This document shows, one piece after another, positions 51,670 through 60,378 of a stretch of 64,000 nucleotides of DNA. Within the stretch, counting starts at the first letter, position 1. Every line of letters starts with the position of its first letter. Both the position numbers and the translations under genes were made by a program. The notes beneath the pieces were generated by a model. That model was not told where the DNA came from. It worked only from the letters and a program-made list of their open reading frames with translations, and ran no database searches. The DNA comes from Halorubrum distributum JCM 10118 (lineage in GTDB: Archaea; Halobacteriota; Halobacteria; Halobacteriales; Haloferacaceae). The DNA is taken from assembly GCF_000337335.1 (NCBI RefSeq), contig NZ_AOJN01000018.1:1-64000 (forward strand), given 5' to 3'.

Positions 51670-53574
51670 GTGGACCCGAGCCGGATCCCCGCCGAGTTCC
51701 CCGCGCCGAGCTTCCGCGGGGCACAGGAGCAGGCCCTCGCCGACATCCGCGACGCCTTCGCGGCCGGCAACCGGGTCGTGCTGGTGCGCGCGCCGACGGG
51801 CAGCGGCAAGTCGCTGCTCGCCCGCGCGATCATGGGCGCGGCCGCGACCGCCGGCGAGGCGGCCCCCAGCGAGGCGACCGGGGCCTACTACACGACACCG
51901 CAGGTGTCGCAGATCGACGACGTCGAGGCCGACGACCTCCTCGACGACCTCGCGGTGATCCGCGGGAAGTCGAACTACGACTGCGTGCTCCCGGGCGAGC
52001 ACGACACGCCCGTGAACCGCGCGCCCTGCGCGCGCCAGCAGGGGTTCGACTGCTCGATCCGGCACCGCTGCCCGTACTTCTCCGACCGCGCCATCGCGTC
52101 CGGCAACCGATTCGCCGCCATGACGCTGGCGTACTTCATGCGAACCGCGGGCTCCGAGGTGTTCCGCAAGCGCGACGCCGTCGTGATCGACGAGGCGCAC
52201 GGGCTCGCGGAGTGGGCCGAGATGTACGCCACCATCGAGATATCGCCCGATCGCGTCCCGGTGTGGGACGACGTCGGCGTCCCCGACGTCGCGGCCGACG
52301 CCGGCCCTGAGGAGGACGCCCTCGACCGGACCGCGCGGTTCGTCGAGGCGCTCCGCGACGTGGCGATCCGGGCGAAAGACGAGCTGGTCGGCCGCCCGGA
52401 GCTCGACCGCGAGGAGGTCGCCCGGCGCGACAGGCTTCAGGAGCTGATAAGCGAGCTCGGCTGGTTCCTCGAGGACTACCGCGAGCCGGAGTCCCCGACC
52501 ACGTGGGTCGTCGACCAGTCGGGCGGCGAGGAGTCCCCCATCGACATCAAGCCGCTCGACCCCGCGCGCTACCTCAGACACACGGTGTGGGACCGCGGGA
52601 ACCGGTTCGCGCTGCTGTCCGCGACCATCCTCTCGAAGGAGGCGTTCTGCCGCGGCGTCGGCCTCGACCCGGCCGACGTCGCCCTCGTCGACGTCGAGCA
52701 CACGTTCCCGCTCGCGAACCGACCGCTGTACGACGTGACGCAGGGGTCGATGACGTACGAGCACCGCGACGAGACGGTGCCGAAGATCGCCCGCCTGATC
52801 GTCCGGCTGATGGCGGAACACCCCGATGAGAAGGGGCTGATCCACGCGCACTCGTACGACATCGCGGAGCGGCTCACCGAACGCCTCGGCGAGTTCGGCG
52901 TCGCCGCGCGCGTCAGGCGGCACGACCGACAGAACCGCGACGCCGAGCTGGAGGCGTGGAAGGCGAGCGCCGACCCGGAGGTGTTCGTCTCCGTGAAGAT
53001 GGAGGAGGCGCTTGACCTGAAGGGCGACCGCTGTCGCTGGCAGGTCGTGTGTAAGGCGCCGTACCGGAACACGAACGACTCGCGGGTCGCTCGCCGGCTG
53101 GAGGACGGCCAGTGGGCGTGGTACCACCGCACGGCGCTGCGTACCGTCATCCAGGCGTGCGGCCGGGTCGTCCGGGCGCCCGACGACCACGGCGCGACGT
53201 ACCTCGCCGACGACTCACTGCTCGACCTCTTCGAGCGCGCCGAGGCCGACACGCCAGGGTGGTTCCGCGACCAGGTCGACGCGATGACGACCCCGTCGCT
53301 GCCGGCGTTCGACCCGGAGGCGGCGCTGGCCGGCATCGACGCGTCGCCGTCCGGCGGCGCGGGGGCGGGACGGCGGCGGGGTCGCCGTTCGGGCGGGTCG
53401 GAGAGCGGGAACGCGGGTCACTCGTCTCGCGGCGCGGACGGCTCGAAAGCCGGCGACGGCGACGCGACCGGCGACAGCGGAACGACGGACGACGCGTCGG
53501 TCCGGACCCGCTCCGAGCGGGACGCGGAGCGCCGGCGGGACCACCCGCTGTCGGACGTGTGGGGCGACGGCTGA
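51670..53574 (+). CDS. Rad3/XPD/DinG-type superfamily 2 DNA helicase
   Basis: A 634-residue ATP-dependent helicase. Motif I is LVRAPTGSGKSLLARAIM, motif II the DEAH box VVIDEAHGLAEW, and motif VI CGRVVRAPDDHGATYLAD. Between I and II lie four Cys in CVLPGEHDTPVNRAPC and CSIRHRCPYF, the spacing expected of the XPD-type 4Fe-4S domain. A GTG start at 51670 is chosen: GTTTAATTC about 25-30 bases before it fits a TATA box for a leaderless transcript. The last 90 residues are disordered. It may act in repair; substrate polarity is unknown. Confidence 0.88.
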   Translation: MDPSRIPAEFPAPSFRGAQEQALADIRDAFAAGNRVVLVRAPTGSGKSLLARAIMGAAATAGEAAPSEATGAYYTTPQVSQIDDVEADDLLDDLAVIRGKSNYDCVLPGEHDTPVNRAPCARQQGFDCSIRHRCPYFSDRAIASGNRFAAMTLAYFMRTAGSEVFRKRDAVVIDEAHGLAEWAEMYATIEISPDRVPVWDDVGVPDVAADAGPEEDALDRTARFVEALRDVAIRAKDELVGRPELDREEVARRDRLQELISELGWFLEDYREPESPTTWVVDQSGGEESPIDIKPLDPARYLRHTVWDRGNRFALLSATILSKEAFCRGVGLDPADVALVDVEHTFPLANRPLYDVTQGSMTYEHRDETVPKIARLIVRLMAEHPDEKGLIHAHSYDIAERLTERLGEFGVAARVRRHDRQNRDAELEAWKASADPEVFVSVKMEEALDLKGDRCRWQVVCKAPYRNTNDSRVARRLEDGQWAWYHRTALRTVIQACGRVVRAPDDHGATYLADDSLLDLFERAEADTPGWFRDQVDAMTTPSLPAFDPEAALAGIDASPSGGAGAGRRRGRRSGGSESGNAGHSSRGADGSKAGDGDATGDSGTTDDASVRTRSERDAERRRDHPLSDVWGDG

Positions 53575-53597
53575 CCGGAGTTACCGCGAGGCGGCCG

Positions 53598-53681
53598 TCA
53601 CAGCAGCGAGACGCCGTACGCGACCATGGAGCTCACCATGAGAAACGCGAAGAACAGCGCCATGACCTGTTGTCTGTCCAT
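53598..53681 (-). CDS. 27-residue single-helix membrane peptide
   Basis: A short frame on the minus strand encodes a peptide beginning MDRQQVMALFFAFLMVSSMV and ending AYGVSLL. The charged N-terminus followed by one hydrophobic helix is a credible membrane miniprotein and resembles short conserved haloarchaeal proteins. Size makes it uncertain. An AT-rich stretch (GTTATACGG on the minus strand, about 53703-53711) lies 22-30 bases upstream. Confidence 0.45.
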   Translation of the reverse strand: MDRQQVMALFFAFLMVSSMVAYGVSLL

Positions 53682-53851
53682 GTCGCCGTGTCGACCGCAG
53701 AACCGTATAACTCCTGCGGGCGAGGGGTGGCGGCGCGCGAGTCATATTATCACTCCCGCGCCGATCATCCGTCAATATATATCGTATAAGGTGTATCAGG
53801 GCCCTCCATGAAGTAGTAACCTTCATAATCCCTCACGCGACTACTGGATGT

Positions 53852-54043
53852 ATGGCCACGAACGGGCTGTCGAGTGCGCTGACGCTGTACGGTGCGCGAA
53901 CCCTGACGCTGTCGCAGGCGGCCGCACAGGCAGGGCTCAGCGAGGCCGAATTCATCGAGCAGCTCGAACGCCGCGGCATCGAGGTAACCGAGTCCGAGCG
54001 GGCCGCAGCGCTCGGCCACGAACAGCCCGCCCGCGCCGACTGA
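53852..54043 (+). CDS. Small helix-turn-helix-like protein
   Basis: A 63-residue protein: MATNGLSSALTLYGARTLTL, then QAAAQAGLSEAEFIEQLERR and GIEV. The middle resembles an HTH similar to UPF0175-type antitoxins, with QAAAQAGLS as the turn. It may be an antitoxin or simple DNA-binding protein; no toxin gene is adjacent. The upstream gap contains AT-rich runs (AATATATATCG at 53774-53784, AACCTTCATAATC at 53818-53830) that may be its promoter. Confidence 0.7.
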   Translation: MATNGLSSALTLYGARTLTLSQAAAQAGLSEAEFIEQLERRGIEVTESERAAALGHEQPARAD

Positions 54044-54144
54044 ACGTCCCCCGTCCCCGCCGACCACGTCGACGCGTCGACCGGAACCTTCGGCTCACTT
54101 CCACGAACGATCAGTTCTTCTGCCGAAACGACCCGCGAGGAGCG

Positions 54145-55290
54145 TCAGTCTCGACTCGGAGCCGACTCCGCGGCCGGTTCGGTCCCCTCCTCCGGCACGA
54201 GGTGAACGTCGCCGCCGTGTTCGAACGCGAGGACCGCGTCGGCGTCGTCGTCGACGAACGCCGGGTTCGGCACGGTCTTCGCCTCGTAGGTGACGGGGTC
54301 GAGCACCTGGATCGCGTTCTCGTCCTCGACGGTCACAACCGTCGTCTCCGCCGCGTCGTCGCGGGTGCCGAGCCGGGTCGCCTCCGGGGCCTCCCCGTCC
54401 GCGAACGCGGAGGCGTACGCCGCGCCGCTCGCGAGGCGCACGCCCCGGAGCCGGTCGGAGACACCGGTGACGAGGACCGGGCCGTCGCCGTCCTCGGGGT
54501 CGACGATCTCGCCTTCCGCGTACTTCGGCAGCCGGACCGCGAAGGTGACGCGGTACACCTCGTTGCCGTCGCCGTCCTCGGTGACGAGCGTCGGGTACGA
54601 CTCGAAGCTCCCGCCGAGGGACTCGGTGATCCGCGTCGCGACGTTCTGCGCGAGGCGGTTCGAGGAGAGCTTGATGTTCGGCCCGTCGTCGGTCTCTTTC
54701 ACCTCCGTGATGAACGCCTCGCGGTCGCCGTCGGCCTCCTGGTCGGCGACGTACGTCTCGGCGATGTCGAGCGCTTCGGCACGCTCCGCGGGCGTGAGGT
54801 CGCGCTCGTCGGCGCGGACCTGGACGATCCCCGCGTAGTACCCGCCGGCGATGCGCCCGCAGCGGTCGCAGGTCCCCCGCGAGATCTTGACCGGGACCGT
54901 CACCTCGGCGGACCGGAGGGTGCCGCGCACCACGCCCGAGAAGCGGCAGTGCATCCGCACGTTGTTCTCGTCGACCTGCTCTGGCTCGACGCCCCACTCG
55001 ACGTCCGCGGCGTCGACGTGGACGCCCAGCGCCTCGGCGACCTCGTCGACCGCGACGTCGGTGTAGTCGCGCGCCCCCACGTCGCGCCACGACTCGCCGC
55101 GCCTGACGGCGCCGCAGCCGGAACAGACCAGCACCTCGATCCGGTCGGGCGCGTCGACGAGGTCGAAGTCCTCGAAGTAGCAGTCGTCGCAGAGCAGCGC
55201 GTCTCGCCCGCGCGGCTCGCCCGGAAGGGGGTCGCGCCGCTCGGGGACCGGGTCGCCGCAGCGCGGACAGAACTCCCGCGACTCGCTCAT
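54145..55290 (-). CDS. nmd3: NMD3-family zinc-ribbon protein
   Basis: A 381-residue protein related to the eukaryotic 60S export adapter NMD3. Four CxxC pairs form two zinc sites: CPRC and CDDC near residues 8-36, CSGC near residue 56 and CDRC near residue 142. The rest is beta-rich (VTVPVKISRG, VYRVTFAVRLPKY). Archaea have no nuclear export, so the archaeal protein probably acts in large-subunit maturation. The final 15 residues are disordered. Confidence 0.87.
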   Translation of the reverse strand: MSESREFCPRCGDPVPERRDPLPGEPRGRDALLCDDCYFEDFDLVDAPDRIEVLVCSGCGAVRRGESWRDVGARDYTDVAVDEVAEALGVHVDAADVEWGVEPEQVDENNVRMHCRFSGVVRGTLRSAEVTVPVKISRGTCDRCGRIAGGYYAGIVQVRADERDLTPAERAEALDIAETYVADQEADGDREAFITEVKETDDGPNIKLSSNRLAQNVATRITESLGGSFESYPTLVTEDGDGNEVYRVTFAVRLPKYAEGEIVDPEDGDGPVLVTGVSDRLRGVRLASGAAYASAFADGEAPEATRLGTRDDAAETTVVTVEDENAIQVLDPVTYEAKTVPNPAFVDDDADAVLAFEHGGDVHLVPEEGTEPAAESAPSRD

Positions 55291-55431
55291 TGCCCGCGGC
55301 TACGCCGAGGATCCGTTTAAACCGCGCGGACCGCACCCGTCGGCGTCGACGGGCTCGCCCGCGGTTCCGGCCGGGCCGCGCGGGTCGCGACCTCCGAAAT
55401 GGTTTTTCGCACGGACCGAGAACAGACGCCC

Positions 55432-55782
55432 ATGAGCGGCAACCCCGACGACGAACGGCTCGAGGAACTGCGCGAACAGAAGATGGAGGAGCTCCGCGAG
55501 CGACAGGGGGGCGAGGACGCCGCCGAGGCCCAGCAGGAGGCCCAGGAGCGCGCCGAGGCCCAGCAGGAGGCGGTGTTGAAACAGCACCTGACCGACGGCG
55601 CGCGCCAGCGGCTCAACGCGGTCGAGATGTCGAAGCCCCAGTTCGGCGAGAAGGTGAAAAAGCAGGTCGCCGCGCTGGCGCAGAGCGGGCGGATCCAGGG
55701 ACAGATCGACGAGGACCAGATGCGAGACCTGCTCAAAGAGCTCCAGCCCGAACAGAAGAGCTTCGACATCCGACACCGGTAG
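55432..55782 (+). CDS. PDCD5/TFAR19-family DNA-binding protein
   Basis: A 116-residue helical protein. The N-terminal coiled coil ([20 protein letters not shown]) and repeated Gln/Glu-Ala helices lead into the triple-helix core ([40 protein letters not shown]). Archaeal members bind DNA non-specifically, sometimes annotated as MTH1615-like. The stop codon directly abuts the ATG of the following PP-loop gene. Confidence 0.93.
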   Translation: MSGNPDDERLEELREQKMEELRERQGGEDAAEAQQEAQERAEAQQEAVLKQHLTDGARQRLNAVEMSKPQFGEKVKKQVAALAQSGRIQGQIDEDQMRDLLKELQPEQKSFDIRHR

Positions 55783-56376
55783 ATGGAGCTCGCGCTGCTG
55801 TACAGCGGGGGGAAAGACTCCTCGCTCGCCGCGCACCTGCTCGACCGGTTCTACGACGTCCGCTGCGTCACCGGGAGCTTCGGGCTCACCGACGACTGGG
55901 AGCACGCCGAGCGGGCGGCCGCCGAGCTCGGGTTTCCGTTCGAGCGCGTCGACCTCGACCGCGACGTGGCCGAGCGCGCCGCCGAGACGATGGTCGCGGA
56001 CGGCTACCCCCGCAACGGGATCCAGCGCGTCCACGAGCACGCCTTGGAGACCATCGCCGCCCTCGACGTCGACGCCATCGCGGACGGCACCCGTCGCGAC
56101 GACCGCGTCCCCACGGTGTCGCGGGCGCAAGCGCAGAGCCTCGAAGACCGCAACGGGATCGACTACATCTCCCCGCTCTCCGGGTTCGGCCGCCACGCCG
56201 TCGACCAGCTCGTCGACGCCACCTTCGACGTCCAGCAGGGCCCCAGCGAGGAGGTCCCGAAGGCGGACTACGAGGACGAGCTCCGGACGCTCATCGCCGA
56301 CGAGTACGGCGAAGAGACCGTCGGCGACGTGTTCCCCGACCACGACCAGACGTACGTTCACGGCCGGAACGACTGA
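55783..56376 (+). CDS. PP-loop ATPase (diphthamide/asparagine-synthetase-like)
   Basis: A 197-residue nucleotide-binding protein with the PP-loop LLYSGGKDSSLAAHLL at residues 5-20 and a family-typical VRCVTGSFGLTDDWEHAERA, followed by DAIADGTRRDDRVPTVSRAQ. Members of this fold adenylate amides, tRNA bases or diphthine. It begins immediately after the PDCD5 stop, so the two are co-transcribed, a pair seen in other haloarchaea. The reaction is unknown. A 17-base repeat starts inside its last codons. Confidence 0.82.
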   Translation: MELALLYSGGKDSSLAAHLLDRFYDVRCVTGSFGLTDDWEHAERAAAELGFPFERVDLDRDVAERAAETMVADGYPRNGIQRVHEHALETIAALDVDAIADGTRRDDRVPTVSRAQAQSLEDRNGIDYISPLSGFGRHAVDQLVDATFDVQQGPSEEVPKADYEDELRTLIADEYGEETVGDVFPDHDQTYVHGRND

Positions 56377-56418
56377 TCGGCCGGAACGACTGCTCGACCG
56401 GAACGACTGCTCGACCGG
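56364..56418. repeat. Tandem 17-base repeats across the PP-loop gene stop codon
   Basis: CCGGAACGACTG recurs at 56364, 56381 and 56398 with five-base spacers (ATCGG or CTCGA), and a fourth truncated unit follows. The first copy contains the last codons of the PP-loop gene; the TGA spans the junction, and the others are non-coding. Confidence 0.9.
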
Positions 56419-56503
56419 TGCGTCGCTCCGTCTCCGGTCGGCGATCTCCCGTCGACCCGGAACCGCCGGAACTCCTTTCGACCCCGCGGGCGTAGCGTCG
56501 GGT

Positions 56504-56959
56504 ATGTCATCCGAACGAGTCGTCGACCTGCTCCGGACGGCGTACGCCGACGAGATCGAGACCGTGATGAACTACCAGACGAACGCGATCGTCCTCGACG
56601 GCGTCCGTGCCGAGGAGATCAAAGAGAGCCTCAAACAGGACGTCCAAGAGGAGCTCGGCCACGCCGAGCAGCTCGGACAGCGGCTCAAACAGCTCGACGC
56701 GCGCCCGCCCGGGTCCGCCGAGTTCACGGCCGGCCAGGAGTCGCTCCAGCCGCCAGAGGACTCGACGGACGTGTTGGCCGTCATCAACGGCGTGCTCGAC
56801 GCCGAGGAGGACGCGATCGCGACGTATCGTGACCTGATCGACGCCGCCGAGGAAGCCGACGACCCGGTCACCGAGGACCTCGCCGTGACGCTCCTCTCGG
56901 ACGAGGAGGCCCACCGGACCGAGTTCCGCGGGTTCCAGAAGGAGTACCAGCGCGAGTAG
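56504..56959 (+). CDS. Ferritin-like diiron protein (bacterioferritin/Dps-related)
   Basis: A 151-residue four-helix-bundle protein with two ExxH sites: EELGHAEQLGQRL near residues 48-60 and SDEEAHRTEFRGF near residue 132, plus Glu in YADEIETVMNYQ and AEEDAIATYRDL. These are the ligands of a ferritin-type diiron centre. It could store or detoxify iron or act as a rubrerythrin-like oxidase; the rubredoxin domain is absent. Confidence 0.87.
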   Translation: MSSERVVDLLRTAYADEIETVMNYQTNAIVLDGVRAEEIKESLKQDVQEELGHAEQLGQRLKQLDARPPGSAEFTAGQESLQPPEDSTDVLAVINGVLDAEEDAIATYRDLIDAAEEADDPVTEDLAVTLLSDEEAHRTEFRGFQKEYQRE

Positions 56960-57072
56960 ACCGGGCGCGGGGCCGCGCTCCCCGACCGTGAGTCGCGCGA
57001 CCCACGCACCGACGCCGGCGAGCCCGCCCCCGAAAGGATGCTTTCAAGCGGGCGCTCGCCGAAGCGACGCCC

Positions 57073-58395
57073 ATGTACGACGGCCTCAAGGGATTCCGAG
57101 ACTTCTACCCCGGCGAGCAGTCCGCTCGCCGCGAGGTGACCGACGCGATCGAGGGCGCGGCGAGCCGGCACGGCTTCCGCGAGATCGCCACCCCCGCCCT
57201 GGAGCGGACGGAGATGTACGTCGACAAGTCCGGCGAGGAGATCGTCGAGGAGCTGTACGCCTTCGACGACAAGGGGGGCCGCGGGGTCTCGATGACGCCG
57301 GAGCTCACGCCCACCGTCGCCCGGATGGTCGTCGCGAAGGGCCAGGAGCTGTCGAAGCCGATCAAGTGGATGTCCACCCGGCCGTTCTGGCGCTACGAGC
57401 AGGTCCAGCAGGGCCGCTTCCGCGAGTTCTACCAGACGAACATCGACGTGTTCGGCTCCTCGGCGCCCGAGGCCGACGCCGAGGTGCTGGCGGTCGCCGC
57501 CGACGCCCTCACGGACCTCGGGCTCACCGGCGACGACTTCGAGTTCCGCGTCTCGCACCGCGACATCCTCGGGGGCCTCGTCCGGTCGCTCGCAGCCGAT
57601 CCCGACGCGGTCGACACCGCGGCCGCCATCCGCGCGGTCGACAAGCGCGCGAAGGTCGACGACGCCGAGTACGTCGGCCTCCTCTCCGACGCCGGGCTCG
57701 CCCGCGACACCGCGCGCGACTTCGACGACCTCATCTCGGACGTCGAGACCGTCGCCGACCTCGACGCGGTCGCCGAGGCCGGCGACGAGTCGGTCGAGGC
57801 CGCCGTCGAGAACCTCCGGAACGTGCTCGCCGCCGCCGACGACTTCGGCGCGGGCGAGTTCTGCGAGGTGTCGCTGACCACCGCCCGTGGGCTCGACTAC
57901 TACACGGGCGTCGTCTTCGAGTGCTTCGACTCCACCGGCGAGGTCTCCCGTTCCGTCTTCGGCGGCGGGCGCTACGACGACCTCATCGAGTCCTTCGGCG
58001 GCCAGCCCACCCCCGCGGTCGGGGTCGCGCCCGGCCACGCCACCCTCAAGCTCCTCTGTCAGCGCGCCGGCGTCTGGCCCGACGAGGAACTCTCGACCGA
58101 CTACTACGTCCTCTCGGTGGGCGACACGCGGAGCGAGGCGGCCGCGCTCGCGAGCGACCTCCGCGCGCTCGGGGACGACGTGGTCGTCGAGCAGGACATC
58201 TCCGGCCGCTCGTTCGGCGCGCAGCTCGGGTACGCCGACTCGATCAACGCCGAGACGGTCGTGGTCGTCGGCGAGCGCGACCTGGAGAACGGCGAGTACA
58301 CGGTGAAGGACATGGAAAGCGGCGACGAGACGACCGTCCCGGTCGAGGAGTTCCCGCCCGAGGACGGGCTGCCGACGTACGAGGACTACGTGTAG
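57073..58395 (+). CDS. hisS: Histidyl-tRNA synthetase
   Basis: A 440-residue class II synthetase. Motif 1 region: LKGFRDFYPGEQSARREVTD. Motif 2: WMSTRPFWRYEQVQQGRFRE followed by FYQTNIDVFGS. The histidine-specific loop ARGLDYYTGVVFE and motif 3 (VFGGGRYDDLIESFGGQPTP) are present. The C-terminal anticodon-binding domain is intact (LARR-type region DISGRSFGAQLGYADSINAE). It charges tRNA-His. Confidence 0.95.
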   Translation: MYDGLKGFRDFYPGEQSARREVTDAIEGAASRHGFREIATPALERTEMYVDKSGEEIVEELYAFDDKGGRGVSMTPELTPTVARMVVAKGQELSKPIKWMSTRPFWRYEQVQQGRFREFYQTNIDVFGSSAPEADAEVLAVAADALTDLGLTGDDFEFRVSHRDILGGLVRSLAADPDAVDTAAAIRAVDKRAKVDDAEYVGLLSDAGLARDTARDFDDLISDVETVADLDAVAEAGDESVEAAVENLRNVLAAADDFGAGEFCEVSLTTARGLDYYTGVVFECFDSTGEVSRSVFGGGRYDDLIESFGGQPTPAVGVAPGHATLKLLCQRAGVWPDEELSTDYYVLSVGDTRSEAAALASDLRALGDDVVVEQDISGRSFGAQLGYADSINAETVVVVGERDLENGEYTVKDMESGDETTVPVEEFPPEDGLPTYEDYV

Positions 58396-58472
58396 GCTCC
58401 GAGTTCCCGTCCGCTCTCGCGTCGTTTCCCGTTCTCGACCATTTTTAAGTTCGAACCGAGATCGGTGAGACG

Positions 58473-59549
58473 ATGATCCCGCTCGCGACGACGATGCCCC
58501 CGACCGAGGTCGCCCTCCGCGTGGCCGCGGGCGTCCTCCTCATCCTGATCAACGCCTACTTCGTGGCCGTCGAGTTCGGCCTGACGCGCCTCCGGCAGTA
58601 CCCCGAGTCGGAGATGGACACCCCCGGACTCCGGCGCGCCTGGGAGATGACCGACGACCTGGAGTTCTACCTCACCACCTGTCAGGTGTGGATCTCCGGC
58701 ACGAGCATCGCGCTCGGCATCGTCGCCGAGCCGGGGCTCGCGGCGCTTTTCGCCCCGCTGTTCGAGAACACGACCCTCGCGTCGGCCGGCGCGGGCTCGC
58801 TCCTGGGATTCTTCCTCATCAACATGGTCCACCTGACGCACGGCGAGCAGACGCCGACGTACCTCGGCGTCGAGCGCTCGAAGCAGGTCGCCAACTACGG
58901 CGCCCGACCGCTGTACTGGTTCGCGTGGGCCATCTCCCCGCTGATCAAGTTCGGCGACTGGGTCGCGAAGGCGACGCTCCGCCTGTTCGGCGTGGAGATG
59001 ACCGGCTCGTGGACCGAGGCCGAAGAGGAGGTGTTGGAGACGCGCGCGCAGCTCCGGACCCGCCTCGGTTCGATGATGGCGGAAGTGGAGCTCCCGGAGG
59101 AGCGCCGCGACGAGGTGCTCAGCGCGCTCGACGTGGACCGGATCACCGTCGCGGACGTGATGACCCCGCCCGACGAGATCGTCTCGCTGACGACGACGGC
59201 GTGCGTCGCGGAGAACCTCGACCGGATCCGCGACACCCCGCACAGCCGCTTCCCGCTCGTCGGCGACGACCTGACCGAGTTCGAGGGGATCGTGTACGCC
59301 CCCTCCATCGTGAGCCGCTTCGACGAGCTCCGGGACGGCGACCTGACGTTCGCTGACGTCGCGGCCCCGCCGATGACGGTGCCGGCTGACGCGAGCGTCA
59401 GCGACGCTTACGACCGGTTTCAGGCGGAGTCGCAGGAGCTCGCCTTGGTGACCGAGGACGGCGAGGTCGTCGGGCTGCTCACCGCCACCGACGCGATGGA
59501 GGCGGTGATGGGACAGCTGGAGGACCCGCTGGACGCCGGCAATTTATAA
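58473..59549 (+). CDS. CNNM/HlyC-CorC family transporter with DUF21 and CBS pair
   Basis: A 358-residue membrane protein. The DUF21 domain has three or four helices (VAAGVLLILINAYFVAVEFG, WISGTSIALGIVAEPGLAAL, GSLLGFFLINMVHLTHGEQT, LYWFAWAISPLIKFGDWVAK). A cytoplasmic CBS pair follows (VADVMTPPDEIVSLTTTACV, ALVTEDGEVVGLLTATDAME) that would sense ATP or Mg. Homologues move Mg2+ or regulate Mg/Na exchange. No C-terminal CorC_HlyC domain is present, so it is the short form. Confidence 0.92.
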   Translation: MIPLATTMPPTEVALRVAAGVLLILINAYFVAVEFGLTRLRQYPESEMDTPGLRRAWEMTDDLEFYLTTCQVWISGTSIALGIVAEPGLAALFAPLFENTTLASAGAGSLLGFFLINMVHLTHGEQTPTYLGVERSKQVANYGARPLYWFAWAISPLIKFGDWVAKATLRLFGVEMTGSWTEAEEEVLETRAQLRTRLGSMMAEVELPEERRDEVLSALDVDRITVADVMTPPDEIVSLTTTACVAENLDRIRDTPHSRFPLVGDDLTEFEGIVYAPSIVSRFDELRDGDLTFADVAAPPMTVPADASVSDAYDRFQAESQELALVTEDGEVVGLLTATDAMEAVMGQLEDPLDAGNL

Positions 59550-59570
59550 TAGAACGGCGCGGTGGGGTCG

Positions 59571-59608
59571 CCGGCGCGTCGCGCCGGCCGTAAGAGGCGT
59601 CGCGCCTC
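59571..59608. terminator. Pair of hairpins between convergent genes
   Basis: CCGGCGC-GTC-GCGCCGG (59571-59587) and GAGGCG-TCG-CGCCTC (59594-59608, 59603 start of 3' arm) lie in the 85-base gap between the CBS gene and the livF gene, which converge. They could terminate both transcripts, but haloarchaeal terminators usually rely on T-runs, which are absent here. A short AT-rich run (AATTTATAATAG) directly follows the CBS stop. Confidence 0.4.
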
Positions 59609-59634
59609 CCCGTCGCCGCCGGCGCTGCCGCCGC

Positions 59635-60378
59635 CTATCCGCCGAGGAAGTCGCGGCGCACGTCCTCGTCGGCGAGCAGCACGTCGCCGCGGTCGGTGTA
59701 GCGGTTCTCGCCGTTCACCAGCACGTAGCCGCGGTCGCATCGGCGGAGCGCCTCCTTCGCGTTCTGCTCGACCATCAGCACCGCCGTCCCCGAGTCGTTG
59801 ATCCGGTCGATCCGGTCGAACATGTCGGAGACGAGGTCCGGGGCGAGCCCGGCCGAGGGCTCGTCGAGCAGCAGGAGGTCGGGGTCGAGCATGAGCGCCC
59901 GCCCCATCGCGACCATCTGCCGCTGGCCGCCCGAGAGCGTCCCGGCCTTCTGGTCGCTGCGCTCGCGGAGGATGGGGAACCGGTCGTAGATCGTCTCGAT
60001 CTGGTCTTCCGGCACCTCGTCGAGGATGTATGCGCCCATCTCGAGGTTCTCGCGGACGCTGAGCCCGGGGAACACGTTGTCGTTCTGCGGGACGAACCCG
60101 ACCCCCTCGCGGATGATCCGCTCGGGCGCGAGCCCCTGGATCGACTTCCCCTCGAACTCGACGGTGCCGCCCATGTGGGTCGTGAGCCCGAAGACGGTCT
60201 TCATCACCGTCGACTTGCCGGCACCGTTGGGACCGACGATGGTGACGTACTCCCCGTCGGCGACGTCCAGCACCACGTCGGAGAGGATCTGGAGATCGCC
60301 GTAGCCGGCGTCGAGGTCCCGAATTCTGAGGATCGCATCGCCGTCGATCGCGTGTCCGGTGCCGGCGTCGGCGGTCAT
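59635..60378 (-). CDS. livF: Branched-chain amino-acid ABC transporter ATPase LivF
   Basis: A 247-residue ATPase. Walker A: VTIVGPNGAGKSTVMKTVFG; signature AGTLSGGQRQMVAMGRALML; Walker B LLLLDEPSAGLAPDLVSDMF; H-loop region VLMVEQNAKEALRRCDRGYV. The closing GDVLLADEDVRRDFLGG is typical of LivF. It pairs with LivG as the energising heterodimer of a branched-chain (or amide/urea) importer. Its start overlaps the livG stop. Confidence 0.93.
   Translation of the reverse strand: MTADAGTGHAIDGDAILRIRDLDAGYGDLQILSDVVLDVADGEYVTIVGPNGAGKSTVMKTVFGLTTHMGGTVEFEGKSIQGLAPERIIREGVGFVPQNDNVFPGLSVRENLEMGAYILDEVPEDQIETIYDRFPILRERSDQKAGTLSGGQRQMVAMGRALMLDPDLLLLDEPSAGLAPDLVSDMFDRIDRINDSGTAVLMVEQNAKEALRRCDRGYVLVNGENRYTDRGDVLLADEDVRRDFLGG

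Noticed and set aside
53852..54043. Toxin-antitoxin locus
   Set aside because: The small HTH-like protein is antitoxin-like, but no toxin-sized partner gene lies beside it.
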